Shown here: piece after piece, positions 8,656-16,996 of the stretch
Position numbering within the stretch: position 1 is the first letter of the stretch
Layout of the letters: every line of letters begins with the position of its first letter
DNA from: Bacillota bacterium
GTDB lineage: Bacteria; Bacillota; Clostridia; Lachnospirales; Lachnospiraceae
Direction: 5' to 3'
NCBI GenBank assembly: GCA_023421505.1
Contig: JAEZTJ010000009.1
Span: 62,001-126,000, forward strand
Length of the DNA: 64,000 bases
Notes under the pieces: model-generated
The model's input: the letters and a program-made list of their open reading frames with translations, nothing else
Told to the model about the DNA's origin: nothing
The model's database searches: none
Translations under genes and position numbers: made by a program

Positions 8656-8676
8656 AAGCAAAGAGCATGCTTTTTT
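8654..8676 (+). terminator. Weak hairpin with T tract after feoB
   Basis: AAAAGCA pairs with TGCTTTT across a 7-base loop and runs into TTTTTT. The stem is AT-rich, so it may attenuate rather than stop transcription before the small downstream gene. Confidence 0.4.
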
Positions 8677-8716
8677 ACTTATGATTTTAGAGCCTAACGG
8701 CAGAATGGAGGTTATT

Positions 8717-8854
8717 ATGGTAGGAATTATAATTGGTGCTGTTATCGTAGCGTACACCGGAATAATTATTTATAAAAAAACAAAGGATTTAAAAGCAGGA
8801 AAATCCTGCTGCGGAGGCTGTGATTCCTGTCCCTCCAAGGGTAAATGCAGCTAA
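8717..8854 (+). CDS. FeoB-associated Cys-rich membrane protein
   Basis: A 45-aa ORF: an N-terminal hydrophobic segment (VGIIIGAVIVAYTGIIIY), a KKTKDLKAGK linker and a cysteine-rich tail with C-C-G-G-C-x2-C-x5-C spacing. This matches the small FeoB-associated Cys-rich proteins found after feoB in many Firmicutes. They are thought to help handle iron at the membrane; their mechanism is not established. GGAGG at 8707 precedes the ATG by a few bases. The gene is 61 bp after feoB and probably shares its iron regulation. Confidence 0.85.
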   Translation: MVGIIIGAVIVAYTGIIIYKKTKDLKAGKSCCGGCDSCPSKGKCS

Positions 8855-8873
8855 TAGAAATGTCTTATCAGCA

Positions 8874-9446
8874 CTAGGACTTACCGATAATACCAAAGAG
8901 AAATAATTGATGAAGTGCATGCTGTTCTTCTTCAAAATGTAACGCATCTATCTGAGTTTTATTTAGGCAATCCATAAATTTAAGAATGGAAGAAGTGGGT
9001 ATTGAGGAATCAATATCCCCTTCTTTTTTTCCAAGTTCTATATAATCTTTATAGATTTCTGATTTTATTTGATTAATATGGTCAGCTAAAAGCATCATAA
9101 GGCTCTCATCAGATAAGGCGGTTTGAGTAAGGTATTTTGATAATGATTGATTTACCTGTTCAGAACATAATGCCAAAGCGGTAAATAATTTTTCGCGAAA
9201 ACTTAATTCTGTCACCAGAAGACCTTTTAGCCTATGAAAGGTATCGTTCATTATTATTTTAGCACATTCAAAGACAAGCATATCCTTGCTTCCAAAATAA
9301 TTATAAATAGATACTTGAGAAACCTTTGCGATTGCAGCAATTTCCTTAATACTGGTATTAATAAATCCATTCTTATTAAATAGTTCTAGTGCCGCATGGA
9401 TGATGGCATTCTTTTTATTCTGAGTCCTTATTTCATATTTATTCAT
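8874..9446 (-). CDS. TetR/AcrR family transcriptional regulator
   Basis: The 190-aa length is typical. The N-terminal HTH is clear: KKNAIIHAALELFNKNGFINTSIKEIAAIAKVSQVSIYNYFGSKDMLVFE (about residues 11-60). The C-terminal helical half, which would bind a ligand and dimerise, has no recognisable specificity. AGGAGGT precedes the ATG. It is divergent from the EFR1-type gene at 9644, with inverted repeats between them, so it very likely represses that gene and perhaps itself. The inducer is unknown. Confidence 0.9.
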   Translation of the reverse strand: MNKYEIRTQNKKNAIIHAALELFNKNGFINTSIKEIAAIAKVSQVSIYNYFGSKDMLVFECAKIIMNDTFHRLKGLLVTELSFREKLFTALALCSEQVNQSLSKYLTQTALSDESLMMLLADHINQIKSEIYKDYIELGKKEGDIDSSIPTSSILKFMDCLNKTQIDALHFEEEQHALHQLFLFGIIGKS

Positions 9447-9562
9447 GATTACCTCCTGACTATTTACTATAGCTCTACGTTAATTCAATTGTTTTGAATA
9501 TAGAATGATTGTATCATATTAAGATACGTTTTGAAATAATGCAAATTATATTTCATAATATA

Positions 9563-9591
9563 TTGACATTTAATAAAATTGATGTAAGAAT
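9563..9591 (+). promoter_or_regulatory. Promoter of the EFR1-type gene
   Basis: TTGACA (9563-9568), a 17-base spacer and a weak -10 AAGAAT (9586-9591). The operator-like palindrome begins two bases after it. Confidence 0.65.
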
Positions 9592-9592
9592 A

Positions 9593-9624
9593 GTTTTGAA
9601 ATACATACATTGATATTTCAAAAC
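9593..9624 (+). promoter_or_regulatory. Probable TetR operator
   Basis: GTTTTGAAATA (9593-9603) and TATTTCAAAAC (9614-9624) form a perfect 11-bp inverted repeat around a 10-base centre. It covers the predicted start site of the gene at 9644. A looser relative, GAAATA...TATTTC, lies near 9532-9553. Assignment to the TetR gene next door is inference from position. Confidence 0.7.
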
Positions 9625-9643
9625 ATAGAAAAAGGAGAATAAA

Positions 9644-10420
9644 ATGAAAACACTGATCATTTATTTTAGCGGTTCAGGCAACAGTTATGCAATTGCAAAA
9701 AAATTAGCAGAAAAGCTAGGTAAAACAGTAGTAGTGCCAGTAAAGAAACATAACGAAAAAAAGATAGGGGAGTTTGATAGAATAGGTTTCGTTTTTCCGG
9801 TATATTCGATACATGCACCTAAGTTTCTAATGGAAGCATTAAAAACGATTAAGTTTCAAGGACAACAGATTTTTTTAGTAGCTACTCATGCGGGTTCAAA
9901 GGGTTATGCAGTATCTGAATTAAGAAGCATTATTGCTGAGAATAAAATTAGTAACCTCCAGGAATTTCGTGTCAGGATGCCGGGCAGCGGTATTTTGGAA
10001 TATGGAGCATTTCCGGACAGAATACAAAAATTTTTATTGAAACGATCAGAAAATAGAGTTATTAAGATTACGAAGGCTATAAATAAAAACCAGAAAACAA
10101 AAAGGATAAGAGCAAACCTGCTGGCAGTATTATTTAAAAAGGATGGGGATAAAAGGTTTCATAATTATACTGAGAAAGGCAAGCTGTTTTATAATGATGA
10201 AAAATGTAATAGCTGTGGTATGTGTATGAAAATTTGCCCAGCCCAAAATATTTCGATGAGAAATAATAAGCCATATTGGGGCGGGAATTGTCAACAATGT
10301 ATGGCTTGTATTCAGTGGTGTCCTACGGATGCAGTTAAACATCCGGATTTAAAAGAGGGAAGAAAAAAGTACCATCATCCCGAGATAAGCTTGCAAAATT
10401 TTCTATCCGAGATAAAATAA
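9644..10420 (+). CDS. EFR1-family flavodoxin/ferredoxin fusion protein
   Basis: The 258-aa protein has an N-terminal flavodoxin-like domain starting LIIYFSGSGNSYAIAKKLAEKLG, the FMN phosphate loop. It ends with two 4Fe-4S motifs: CNSCGMCMKICPAQNI and CQQCMACIQWCPTDAV (about residues 187-230). This is the EFR1 architecture, a cytoplasmic electron carrier or reductase whose partners are usually unknown. GGAGAA precedes the ATG. It appears monocistronic and controlled by the divergent TetR gene through the palindrome overlapping its start site. A redox or xenobiotic stress role is possible but not shown. Confidence 0.9.
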   Translation: MKTLIIYFSGSGNSYAIAKKLAEKLGKTVVVPVKKHNEKKIGEFDRIGFVFPVYSIHAPKFLMEALKTIKFQGQQIFLVATHAGSKGYAVSELRSIIAENKISNLQEFRVRMPGSGILEYGAFPDRIQKFLLKRSENRVIKITKAINKNQKTKRIRANLLAVLFKKDGDKRFHNYTEKGKLFYNDEKCNSCGMCMKICPAQNISMRNNKPYWGGNCQQCMACIQWCPTDAVKHPDLKEGRKKYHHPEISLQNFLSEIK

Positions 10421-10632
10421 TTTAGGTTTCCGAATTTTTTTATTTTAATTTATATTTTAAAAAAGGAAATAAGAAGTCTTTGTAGAATATTAGTAGTATA
10501 GGTGTTAATTCGTCTTATGAATAATTACATAACGGATTTGGAAATAATGACTTGTGAAATTTCTTAAAACTTCCCTTAGTATTAAGTAATACCTTTTGTA
10601 GGATATCATGATACGATATCGTGGAGGTAAAT

Positions 10633-11655
10633 ATGGAGCACTGTTTAAATATCAGGCAGAAGCTGGAGCAAAGAGAGCATCATATATTAAGTCCCTACGC
10701 GGCGTTTTCAGATGAGTCTCGTGGTAAGGATCGGTATGAGGAGCCATGTGATATCCGACCGATTTATCAAAGGGATCGGGATAGAATATTGCACTGTAAA
10801 GCCTTTCGTAGGTTAAAGCATAAAACCCAGGTGTTTTTAGCACCGGAGGGAGATCACTATAGAACCAGACTTACTCATACACTTGAGGTTGCGCAGATTG
10901 CAAGAACAATAGCAAAAGCATTACTTTTAAATGAGGAATTGACAGAAGCCATAGCATTAGGCCATGATTTGGGTCATACCCCCTTTGGCCATGCAGGGGA
11001 ACGGGCACTAAACCGTATCTGTCCGATTGGCTTTGAACATCACCTGCAGAGTATCCGTGTGGTCGAAGTATTGGAGAACCACGGTGCAGGTCTAAATCTA
11101 TCGATGGAGGTCAGAGATGGAATAAAAAACCATCAGACAGAGGGGACACCCTCCACGCTGGAAGGAAAAATTGTTAGATTATGTGATAAAATCGCTTATA
11201 TAAATCATGATATAGATGATGCGATAAGAGGTAGGATTATCAGTGAAGAAGAGATACCAAGGGAGTATACGGATATTTTAGGACATAGTCTGGGGGAGCG
11301 TCTGGATAATTTAATTCATGATATTGTAACCAACAGTGAGAATAGACCGGATATAGTTATGTCTCCTGAGATAGAAACTGCCATGCGTCATTTGCGGGAG
11401 TATATGTTTAACAGCGTATATATGAATAAGAAGGCAAAGAGTCAGGAAGAGCAGGCGGAGAGGTTACTAGAGCAATTGTTTTTGTATTATGAAGAACATC
11501 CCCATAAGTTACCTAAGGAATATATCAATCGGATGGAACAATTAAATGAACCCTCCTACAGGGTTGTTTGTGATTATATTGCCGGAATGACTGATCGTTA
11601 TGCGGTATCAAAGTTCAAGGAATTAATGATACCATCAGCTTGGAGCGTTTTCTAA
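10633..11655 (+). CDS. dgt: dGTP triphosphohydrolase (HD domain)
   Basis: This 340-aa enzyme would hydrolyse dGTP to deoxyguanosine and triphosphate. The HD-type metal ligands are visible: the histidine in RTRLTHTLEVAQIA, and HDLGHTPFGHAGE. DKIAYINHDIDDA is the later conserved Asp region. I start it at the ATG at 10633 (MEHCLN), 5 bases after GGAGG; the in-frame GTG at 10621 overlaps the ribosome binding site. It heads a dgt-dnaG-rpoD run, an arrangement known in clostridia, and dnaG starts 40 bp after its stop. Confidence 0.9.
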   Translation: MEHCLNIRQKLEQREHHILSPYAAFSDESRGKDRYEEPCDIRPIYQRDRDRILHCKAFRRLKHKTQVFLAPEGDHYRTRLTHTLEVAQIARTIAKALLLNEELTEAIALGHDLGHTPFGHAGERALNRICPIGFEHHLQSIRVVEVLENHGAGLNLSMEVRDGIKNHQTEGTPSTLEGKIVRLCDKIAYINHDIDDAIRGRIISEEEIPREYTDILGHSLGERLDNLIHDIVTNSENRPDIVMSPEIETAMRHLREYMFNSVYMNKKAKSQEEQAERLLEQLFLYYEEHPHKLPKEYINRMEQLNEPSYRVVCDYIAGMTDRYAVSKFKELMIPSAWSVF

Positions 11656-11695
11656 TTACTATTAATTATTTTCATCAATGTGGGAGGAGTGCACA

Positions 11696-13489
11696 ATGTT
11701 ATACCCGGAAGAGCTGATTGAAGAAGTTAGAAGCAGAAATGACATCGTAAGTGTGATCGGCTCCTACATAAGATTACAAAAAGCAGGCAGTAATTATATG
11801 GGGCTATGCCCTTTTCATAATGAGAAAACACCTTCCTTCTCTGTCAGTGCAGCAAAGCAGATGTATCATTGCTTTGGCTGTGGAGTTGGAGGAAATGTTT
11901 TGACGTTTATTATGGAATATGAAAATTATACCTTTCTTGAAGCTTTAAAATTCCTAGCTGAAAGGGCAGGAATTGCGCTTCCGGAACAGGAGTATTCTGC
12001 TGAAGCTAAGAAACAGGCAGATTTTAGAAGCAGATTATTGGAACTTAATAAGCAGACAGCAAAATACTTTTTCTATCAATTCCAATCAAAGGAAGGACAA
12101 GCAGCTTACGAGTATTTAACAAAAAGGGGTCTGACTCAGGAAACGATAAAGCATTTTGGTTTAGGATATTCGAATAGAAATAGTGATGATCTATACCGCT
12201 TCTTAAAAAAACAGGGGTACGAGGATGAATTTCTATCACAATCGGGATTAATTACTATCGATGAAAGAATTGGCGGACGTGATAAATTTCGCGATCGAGT
12301 AATGTTTCCGATTATGGATGCCAACCACAGAGTAATCGGTTTTGGAGGCCGTGTAATGGGTAATACTGGCCCGGAGGTTCCAAAATATTTAAATACACCG
12401 GAAACAAAGGTATTTGAAAAAAGCAGAAATCTATATGGACTTAATTATGCAAAAGCGTCAAGAAAAGTACAGTTTTTAATTTGCGAGGGCTATATGGATG
12501 TAATTGCACTGCATCAGGCTGGCTTTACGAACGCAGTGGCTGCTTTGGGTACTGCTTTTACAACCTTTCATGCTAATTTACTAAAAAGGTATACGAGTGA
12601 GGTACTCCTTACCTTTGATAGTGATGGTGCAGGAATTCAAGCCGCCCTTCGTGCTATTCCAATACTTAAAGAAGCAGGGCTTTCTATCAAAGTAATCAAT
12701 ATGAAACCCTATAAAGACCCGGATGAGTTTATCAAAGCGCTTGGTGCAGAGGAATTCAAGAATCGAATAGAGGAAGCAAGAAACAGCTTCTTCTTTGAGC
12801 TTGACATTCTGCAATCAGAATATAAGCTGTCTGATCCGGAACAAAAGACAAAATTCTTTCATGAGACAGCAAGAAAGCTGATAGCTATTCGAGAGGAGCT
12901 GGAACGTAATGTCTATATAGACGCTGTAGCAAAATCCTATGAGATTGATGTGGAACAGCTGCACAGACTTGTTAACAGATTGGGTTCACAGCTTGTTACC
13001 GGTCTAAGTGATTCTAGATTTACTAGGCCTTATGAAGAAGCAAAGGGTAAGAAAAGTCCTGAAGGCGGCATACTAAAGTCACAGAAGCTAATGCTTACCT
13101 GGCTGATTGAGGATAATCATTTATTCGAGATAATCAAAGGTTATTTGGGACCGGAGGATTTTACAGAGGGAATATATGCAGAGGTAGCCAGATTGGTTTT
13201 TGATTCATATGAAAAGGAACATAGTGTTAACCCTGCGAAGATTATAAATTGTTTTCAAAACAAAGAAGAGCAATCTGAGGTTGCGGGACTCTTTTCGGCA
13301 CAAATCAGAGGTGAGATGGATGAAACAGTAAGACAAAAGGCTTTGAATGATACGATTATAAGACTAAAGGAAAACAGTCTGGACAAGCAGAGCCTAAAAG
13401 CCATCGAGAGTAATGATACAGCGTTATTAATGAAGATAATTACAGAAAAGAAGGAATTAAAAAAACGCAGCATACCATTTACGAATTAA
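11696..13489 (+). CDS. dnaG: DNA primase
   Basis: The 597-aa length is normal for DnaG. Near the N-terminus is the CHC2 zinc ribbon: CPFHNEKTPSFSVSAAKQ and then YHCFGCGVGGNV. The catalytic core follows, with the RdRp-like FRDRVMFPI segment and TOPRIM motifs (LICEGYMDVIAL and TFDSDGAG). The C-terminal third should bind the DnaB helicase. The start is the ATG at 11696 (MLYPEE) after GGGAGGAG; an in-frame ATG at 11678 lies upstream of that site. It makes RNA primers at the replication fork and is likely cotranscribed with dgt and rpoD. Confidence 0.95.
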   Translation: MLYPEELIEEVRSRNDIVSVIGSYIRLQKAGSNYMGLCPFHNEKTPSFSVSAAKQMYHCFGCGVGGNVLTFIMEYENYTFLEALKFLAERAGIALPEQEYSAEAKKQADFRSRLLELNKQTAKYFFYQFQSKEGQAAYEYLTKRGLTQETIKHFGLGYSNRNSDDLYRFLKKQGYEDEFLSQSGLITIDERIGGRDKFRDRVMFPIMDANHRVIGFGGRVMGNTGPEVPKYLNTPETKVFEKSRNLYGLNYAKASRKVQFLICEGYMDVIALHQAGFTNAVAALGTAFTTFHANLLKRYTSEVLLTFDSDGAGIQAALRAIPILKEAGLSIKVINMKPYKDPDEFIKALGAEEFKNRIEEARNSFFFELDILQSEYKLSDPEQKTKFFHETARKLIAIREELERNVYIDAVAKSYEIDVEQLHRLVNRLGSQLVTGLSDSRFTRPYEEAKGKKSPEGGILKSQKLMLTWLIEDNHLFEIIKGYLGPEDFTEGIYAEVARLVFDSYEKEHSVNPAKIINCFQNKEEQSEVAGLFSAQIRGEMDETVRQKALNDTIIRLKENSLDKQSLKAIESNDTALLMKIITEKKELKKRSIPFTN

Positions 13490-13497
13490 CCAGCAGC

Positions 13498-13561
13498 ATG
13501 CAATATCCGGTATTTTGTAAGTAATAAACCTGCCTGCAGTGACGGCTTGAAGATATTGCAT
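13498..13561 (+). repeat. 10-bp inverted repeat between dnaG and rpoD
   Basis: ATGCAATATC (13498-13507) and GATATTGCAT (13552-13561) are perfect complements around a 44-base loop. There is no T tract, so it is not a terminator. It could be an mRNA processing or stability element separating dnaG from rpoD expression; that is inference. Confidence 0.45.
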
Positions 13562-13616
13562 ATTTCATCAAATGATGGTTAAAATATAAAAAGAGTTTAA
13601 GAAGGAAGGATTATCT

Positions 13617-14711
13617 ATGGACGAAAATATAATTAAATTTACTGAGAGACTGAAGGAATTACTGGTATTTGCAGAAAAGAAGAAAAATGTGCTTGAATTC
13701 CAGGAAGTAAATGACTTTTTTGCAGATATGGAGCTTGATGCCCAGCGAATTGAGAAGATATATGATTTCCTCGATAAGCATAACGTCGATGTCCTCAGAA
13801 TATCAGAAGAGGATGAGGAGGATATCATTCTCGATGACGAGGAAGAATTAGAAACCATAGATTTGACTATTCCTGAAGGTATTAACATCGAAGATCCTGT
13901 CCGTATGTATTTGAAGGAAATCGGTAAGGTGCAGCTTCTAAATGCGGATGAAGAGATTGAACTGGCAAGAAAAATGGAGGATGGGGATGATTATGCCAAA
14001 AAACGCTTGGCAGAAGCTAATCTTCGTCTGGTAGTCAGCATTGCGAAACGTTATGTTGGACGAGGTATGCTATTTTTGGACTTAATTCAGGAAGGTAATT
14101 TAGGCCTCATTAAAGCAGTAGAGAAATTTGATTATCGTAAGGGGTATAAATTTAGTACTTATGCTACTTGGTGGATCAGGCAGGCTATCACAAGAGCAAT
14201 AGCGGACCAGGCAAGAACCATTCGTATTCCGGTGCATATGGTAGAAACAATTAATAAATTAACCAGAGTTCAACGTCAGCTTTTACAGGAATTAGGCAGA
14301 GAGCCTTCTCCTGAGGAGATTTCTGAAGTGATGAATATGCCAGTGGAACGGGTAAGGGAGATTCAGAAGATTTCTCAAGAGCCGGTATCCTTAGAAACTC
14401 CGATCGGTGAAGAAGAAGACAGCCATCTCGGAGATTTTATTCAGGATGATAATGTACCCGTTCCTGCAGATGCTGCAGCCTTTACTCTATTAAAGGAACA
14501 ACTCGTGGAAGTGCTTGGGACCTTGACAGAACGTGAACAAAAGGTACTTCGTCTGCGCTTTGGTCTTGATGATGGACGTGCCCGTACCCTTGAGGAGGTA
14601 GGAAAGGAATTCAATGTTACCAGAGAGCGTATTCGACAAATTGAAGCAAAAGCACTTCGTAAATTAAGGCATCCCAGCCGCAGCAGAAAGTTAAAGGATT
14701 ATTTGGAGTAA
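13617..14711 (+). CDS. rpoD: Primary sigma factor RpoD (SigA)
   Basis: This 364-aa protein is the housekeeping sigma factor. Region 1.2 is DPVRMYLKEIGKVQLL. Region 2 includes LRLVVSIAKRYVGRGM, DLIQEGNLGLIKAVEKFDY and KFSTYATWWIRQAITRAIADQ (-10 recognition). Region 3 begins RTIRIPVHMVETINKL. Region 4 has TLEEVGKEFNVTRERIRQIEAKALRKLRH (-35 recognition). The N-terminal region 1.1 is short and acidic, as in clostridia. GAAGGAAGGA precedes the ATG. The gene closes the dgt-dnaG-rpoD run and is followed by a strong terminator. Confidence 0.97.
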   Translation: MDENIIKFTERLKELLVFAEKKKNVLEFQEVNDFFADMELDAQRIEKIYDFLDKHNVDVLRISEEDEEDIILDDEEELETIDLTIPEGINIEDPVRMYLKEIGKVQLLNADEEIELARKMEDGDDYAKKRLAEANLRLVVSIAKRYVGRGMLFLDLIQEGNLGLIKAVEKFDYRKGYKFSTYATWWIRQAITRAIADQARTIRIPVHMVETINKLTRVQRQLLQELGREPSPEEISEVMNMPVERVREIQKISQEPVSLETPIGEEEDSHLGDFIQDDNVPVPADAAAFTLLKEQLVEVLGTLTEREQKVLRLRFGLDDGRARTLEEVGKEFNVTRERIRQIEAKALRKLRHPSRSRKLKDYLE

Positions 14712-14846
14712 AGTTTTAGATCAGATACTAACATGTTAATATAGTTATATATTTCAGGTACTGCGTTCCCATTCCCTAAAAAGATTGGCAATAGCAGCTG
14801 GAAATAATAATTAATATTTATTCTTGAGATAATAATGGTATAGAAT

Positions 14847-14884
14847 AAAAGAGCGACGTAATATGAGATATTACGCGCTCTTTT
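14847..14884 (+). terminator. Terminator of dgt-dnaG-rpoD
   Basis: AAAAGAGCG and CGTAATAT pair with ATATTACG and GCTCTTTT around a GAG loop, with one internal mismatch, and a T tract follows. Confidence 0.9.
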
Positions 14885-14943
14885 ATTGTTGTTCGCTTAT
14901 TCTTATCAATGAGACAGTTCTTTAACTAATGGGTAACCAAATT

Positions 14944-15372
14944 CTATAACATTCCTTTCCTGCCAGAATCTAATATTAACTCTCTATATTTTGTCGGAGT
15001 GAAACCAGAGGCATACTTAAATTGCCTTGTAAAATAGTTACTATCTTGAAAACCACAAAGATATGCGACATCAGAGACAGAAATTTCAAAGTTTTGTAGT
15101 AGTTCATATGCGTGCTGTATGCGCAGCTGAATAATGTAATTGATGGGTGAGACACCATATGCCTTATGGAATAGCCTGGAAAAATTACGCACAGACATGT
15201 GTGCCTGTGAAGCAAGATTCTCAACAGTAATTGGATAACAGTAATTTTTGTTCATATAGGCTAATGGCACAGCAATATTTAGCAGACTATACTTATGTTC
15301 ATCTTGAATTTGGTAGGCCCTGGAATGTATGCTGATTATACATAAAATATTTGGATTATGCAACCAGTACAA
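14944..15372 (-). CDS. AraC-family regulator lacking its N-terminal sensor domain
   Basis: The frame encodes an intact AraC double HTH (about residues 44-130), including ITVENLASQAHMSVRNFSRLFHKAYG and ISVSDVAYLCGFQDSNYFTRQFKYASGFTPTKYRE. Full-length relatives are usually about 280 aa with an N-terminal cupin. Here the frame opens from a stop (15379-15381), and the only upstream initiator is TTG at 15372. The next ATG, at residue 39, would leave little beyond the HTH. The cut is about 30 bp from the divergent GH43 start. It is probably a truncated remnant, although a minimal DNA-binding protein is possible. It should once have controlled the adjacent xylan cluster. Confidence 0.6.
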   Translation of the reverse strand: MYWLHNPNILCIISIHSRAYQIQDEHKYSLLNIAVPLAYMNKNYCYPITVENLASQAHMSVRNFSRLFHKAYGVSPINYIIQLRIQHAYELLQNFEISVSDVAYLCGFQDSNYFTRQFKYASGFTPTKYRELILDSGRKGML

Positions 15373-15403
15373 ACATAATTATACTCTAAAAGGAGAAATA
15401 AAA

Positions 15404-16972
15404 ATGCAGTATACAAACCCTATTATTCCAGGCTTCCATCCGGATCCTAGCATATGTCGTGTGAGGGATGATTACTTCCTAGTAACAAGTTCATTTGAAT
15501 TTTTTCCATGTATTCCGATATTTCATAGCAAAAACATGGTGGATTGGGAGCAGATTGGATATTGTATAACAAACAGTGACTATTTACCATTGATGCACGG
15601 TAATCCTAATGCATCAGGTATTTATGCACCTACTATTCGCTACAATAATGGAAAATTTTATGTAGTATGCACTAACGTAACAACGTCTGATACAACTGAT
15701 ACACGATATGGAAATTTTGTGGTTTCTGCTACTGATCCTTATGGAGAATGGTCTCAACCAATTTGGCTGAAATGTAATGGTATTGATCCATCCTTGTTTT
15801 TTGACGAAGATGGTAAGGTATATTATTGCGGTACGAATGGAGGGATTTATTTTTGCCAGATTAATCCGGACACAGGAGAAATCCTTAGTGAACAAAAATT
15901 TATATGGTATGGGACAGGAGCCTGCTGTCCGGAGGGACCTCATATTTACCGGCGAGATGGCTGGTATTATTTGATGATTGCTGAGGGGGGCACAGAATAC
16001 GGACATATGGAGACGATTGCAAGAAGTCAAAGAATAGAGGGACCGTATGAAGCCTATGAGAACAATCCTATTTTAAGCAACCGCAGTTTAGGACTGCCTA
16101 TCATGGCAACTGCTCATGCTGATTTAGTTGAGGATAAAAATAAAAACTGGTGGGCGGTATGTCTGGGCGTTCGTCCTATATCATACCCGCCAAAATATAA
16201 TCTTGGAAGAGAATCCTTCCTTGTGCCGGTACAATGGACAGTAGATGGATGGCCGATACTTGGTAATAAAGGGGTTGTAGAAGTCCATGTTCAAACAGAT
16301 CTCTTGGAGACAGATTTGCCCATGTATATTAATAAAGGAGCTAGTCAGGTTCCTAAGGCGGAGGAACCCTATGAATTTTATGATGATTTTAGTTCTTCAG
16401 CACTAAGTTTGCGGTGGACTTACTTATATAATCCTGAGCATAATTACATAAAGTATGGTTCAAAGGGCCTTTTTCTGCAGGGGATGGCAACAACACTTTC
16501 TGATGCAGATGTTAGCACCTTTTTAGCATTTCGGCAGGAACACCATGCATGCACTGCTCGCGTTAAGTTGGAGTTTTCTCCTTTCTCTGAGGGTGAAGAG
16601 ACAGGTATCTCTATTTACATGAATCGAGACCATCATTATGAAATGGCACTTACCCGCCTTGAGGGAGAAATCTGTCTGATCGTGCGTCGAAGAATAGGGT
16701 CACTCTGGAAGCTGGAACAGAAGGCAGTATATAATGATTCAGTGGTATATATGGAAATGGAAGCTACTAAGGAATATTACACGTTTAGGTACAGCAAGGA
16801 TGGGGAGATATTCTATGAGTTAGGGCGAGGAGAAGCCAAATACCTGACTACAGAGGTAGGCGGTAACTTTACTGGCAATTTTATTGCGTTATATGCAACC
16901 GGTAACGGAAAGGTATGCAAAGATATTGCACATATTGAATGGATACAGTATGAAGCAAAGCTAGAGAATTAA
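15404..16972 (+). CDS. GH43 beta-xylosidase-type glycoside hydrolase, two-domain form
   Basis: A 522-aa cytoplasmic enzyme with no signal peptide. The N-terminal five-bladed propeller carries the GH43 triad: base D14 in GFHPDPSICR, pKa modulator D128 in GIDPS and acid E177 in CPEGPH. A C-terminal beta-sandwich (from about residue 345, YDDFSSSALSLRWTYL) is the GH43 C2 domain found in beta-xylosidases. It would release xylose or arabinose from imported oligosaccharides. The start is the ATG at 15404 with AAAGGAG 8 bases upstream. It heads the operon with the ABC transporter genes. The natural substrate is inferred from the family. Confidence 0.9.
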   Translation: MQYTNPIIPGFHPDPSICRVRDDYFLVTSSFEFFPCIPIFHSKNMVDWEQIGYCITNSDYLPLMHGNPNASGIYAPTIRYNNGKFYVVCTNVTTSDTTDTRYGNFVVSATDPYGEWSQPIWLKCNGIDPSLFFDEDGKVYYCGTNGGIYFCQINPDTGEILSEQKFIWYGTGACCPEGPHIYRRDGWYYLMIAEGGTEYGHMETIARSQRIEGPYEAYENNPILSNRSLGLPIMATAHADLVEDKNKNWWAVCLGVRPISYPPKYNLGRESFLVPVQWTVDGWPILGNKGVVEVHVQTDLLETDLPMYINKGASQVPKAEEPYEFYDDFSSSALSLRWTYLYNPEHNYIKYGSKGLFLQGMATTLSDADVSTFLAFRQEHHACTARVKLEFSPFSEGEETGISIYMNRDHHYEMALTRLEGEICLIVRRRIGSLWKLEQKAVYNDSVVYMEMEATKEYYTFRYSKDGEIFYELGRGEAKYLTTEVGGNFTGNFIALYATGNGKVCKDIAHIEWIQYEAKLEN

Positions 16973-16996
16973 AATAGCAAACGATGGAGGCGTTTT

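Noticed and set aside
13568..13888. Ser-rich minus-strand ORF opposite rpoD
   Set aside because: It is a shadow of the acidic N-terminus of RpoD (GAA/GAT codons read antisense give Ser/Phe).
15329..15403. N-terminal extension of the first GH43 enzyme
   Set aside because: It would start inside the divergent AraC frame without a ribosome binding site. The ATG at 15404 has AAAGGAG and begins at the normal GH43 motif.
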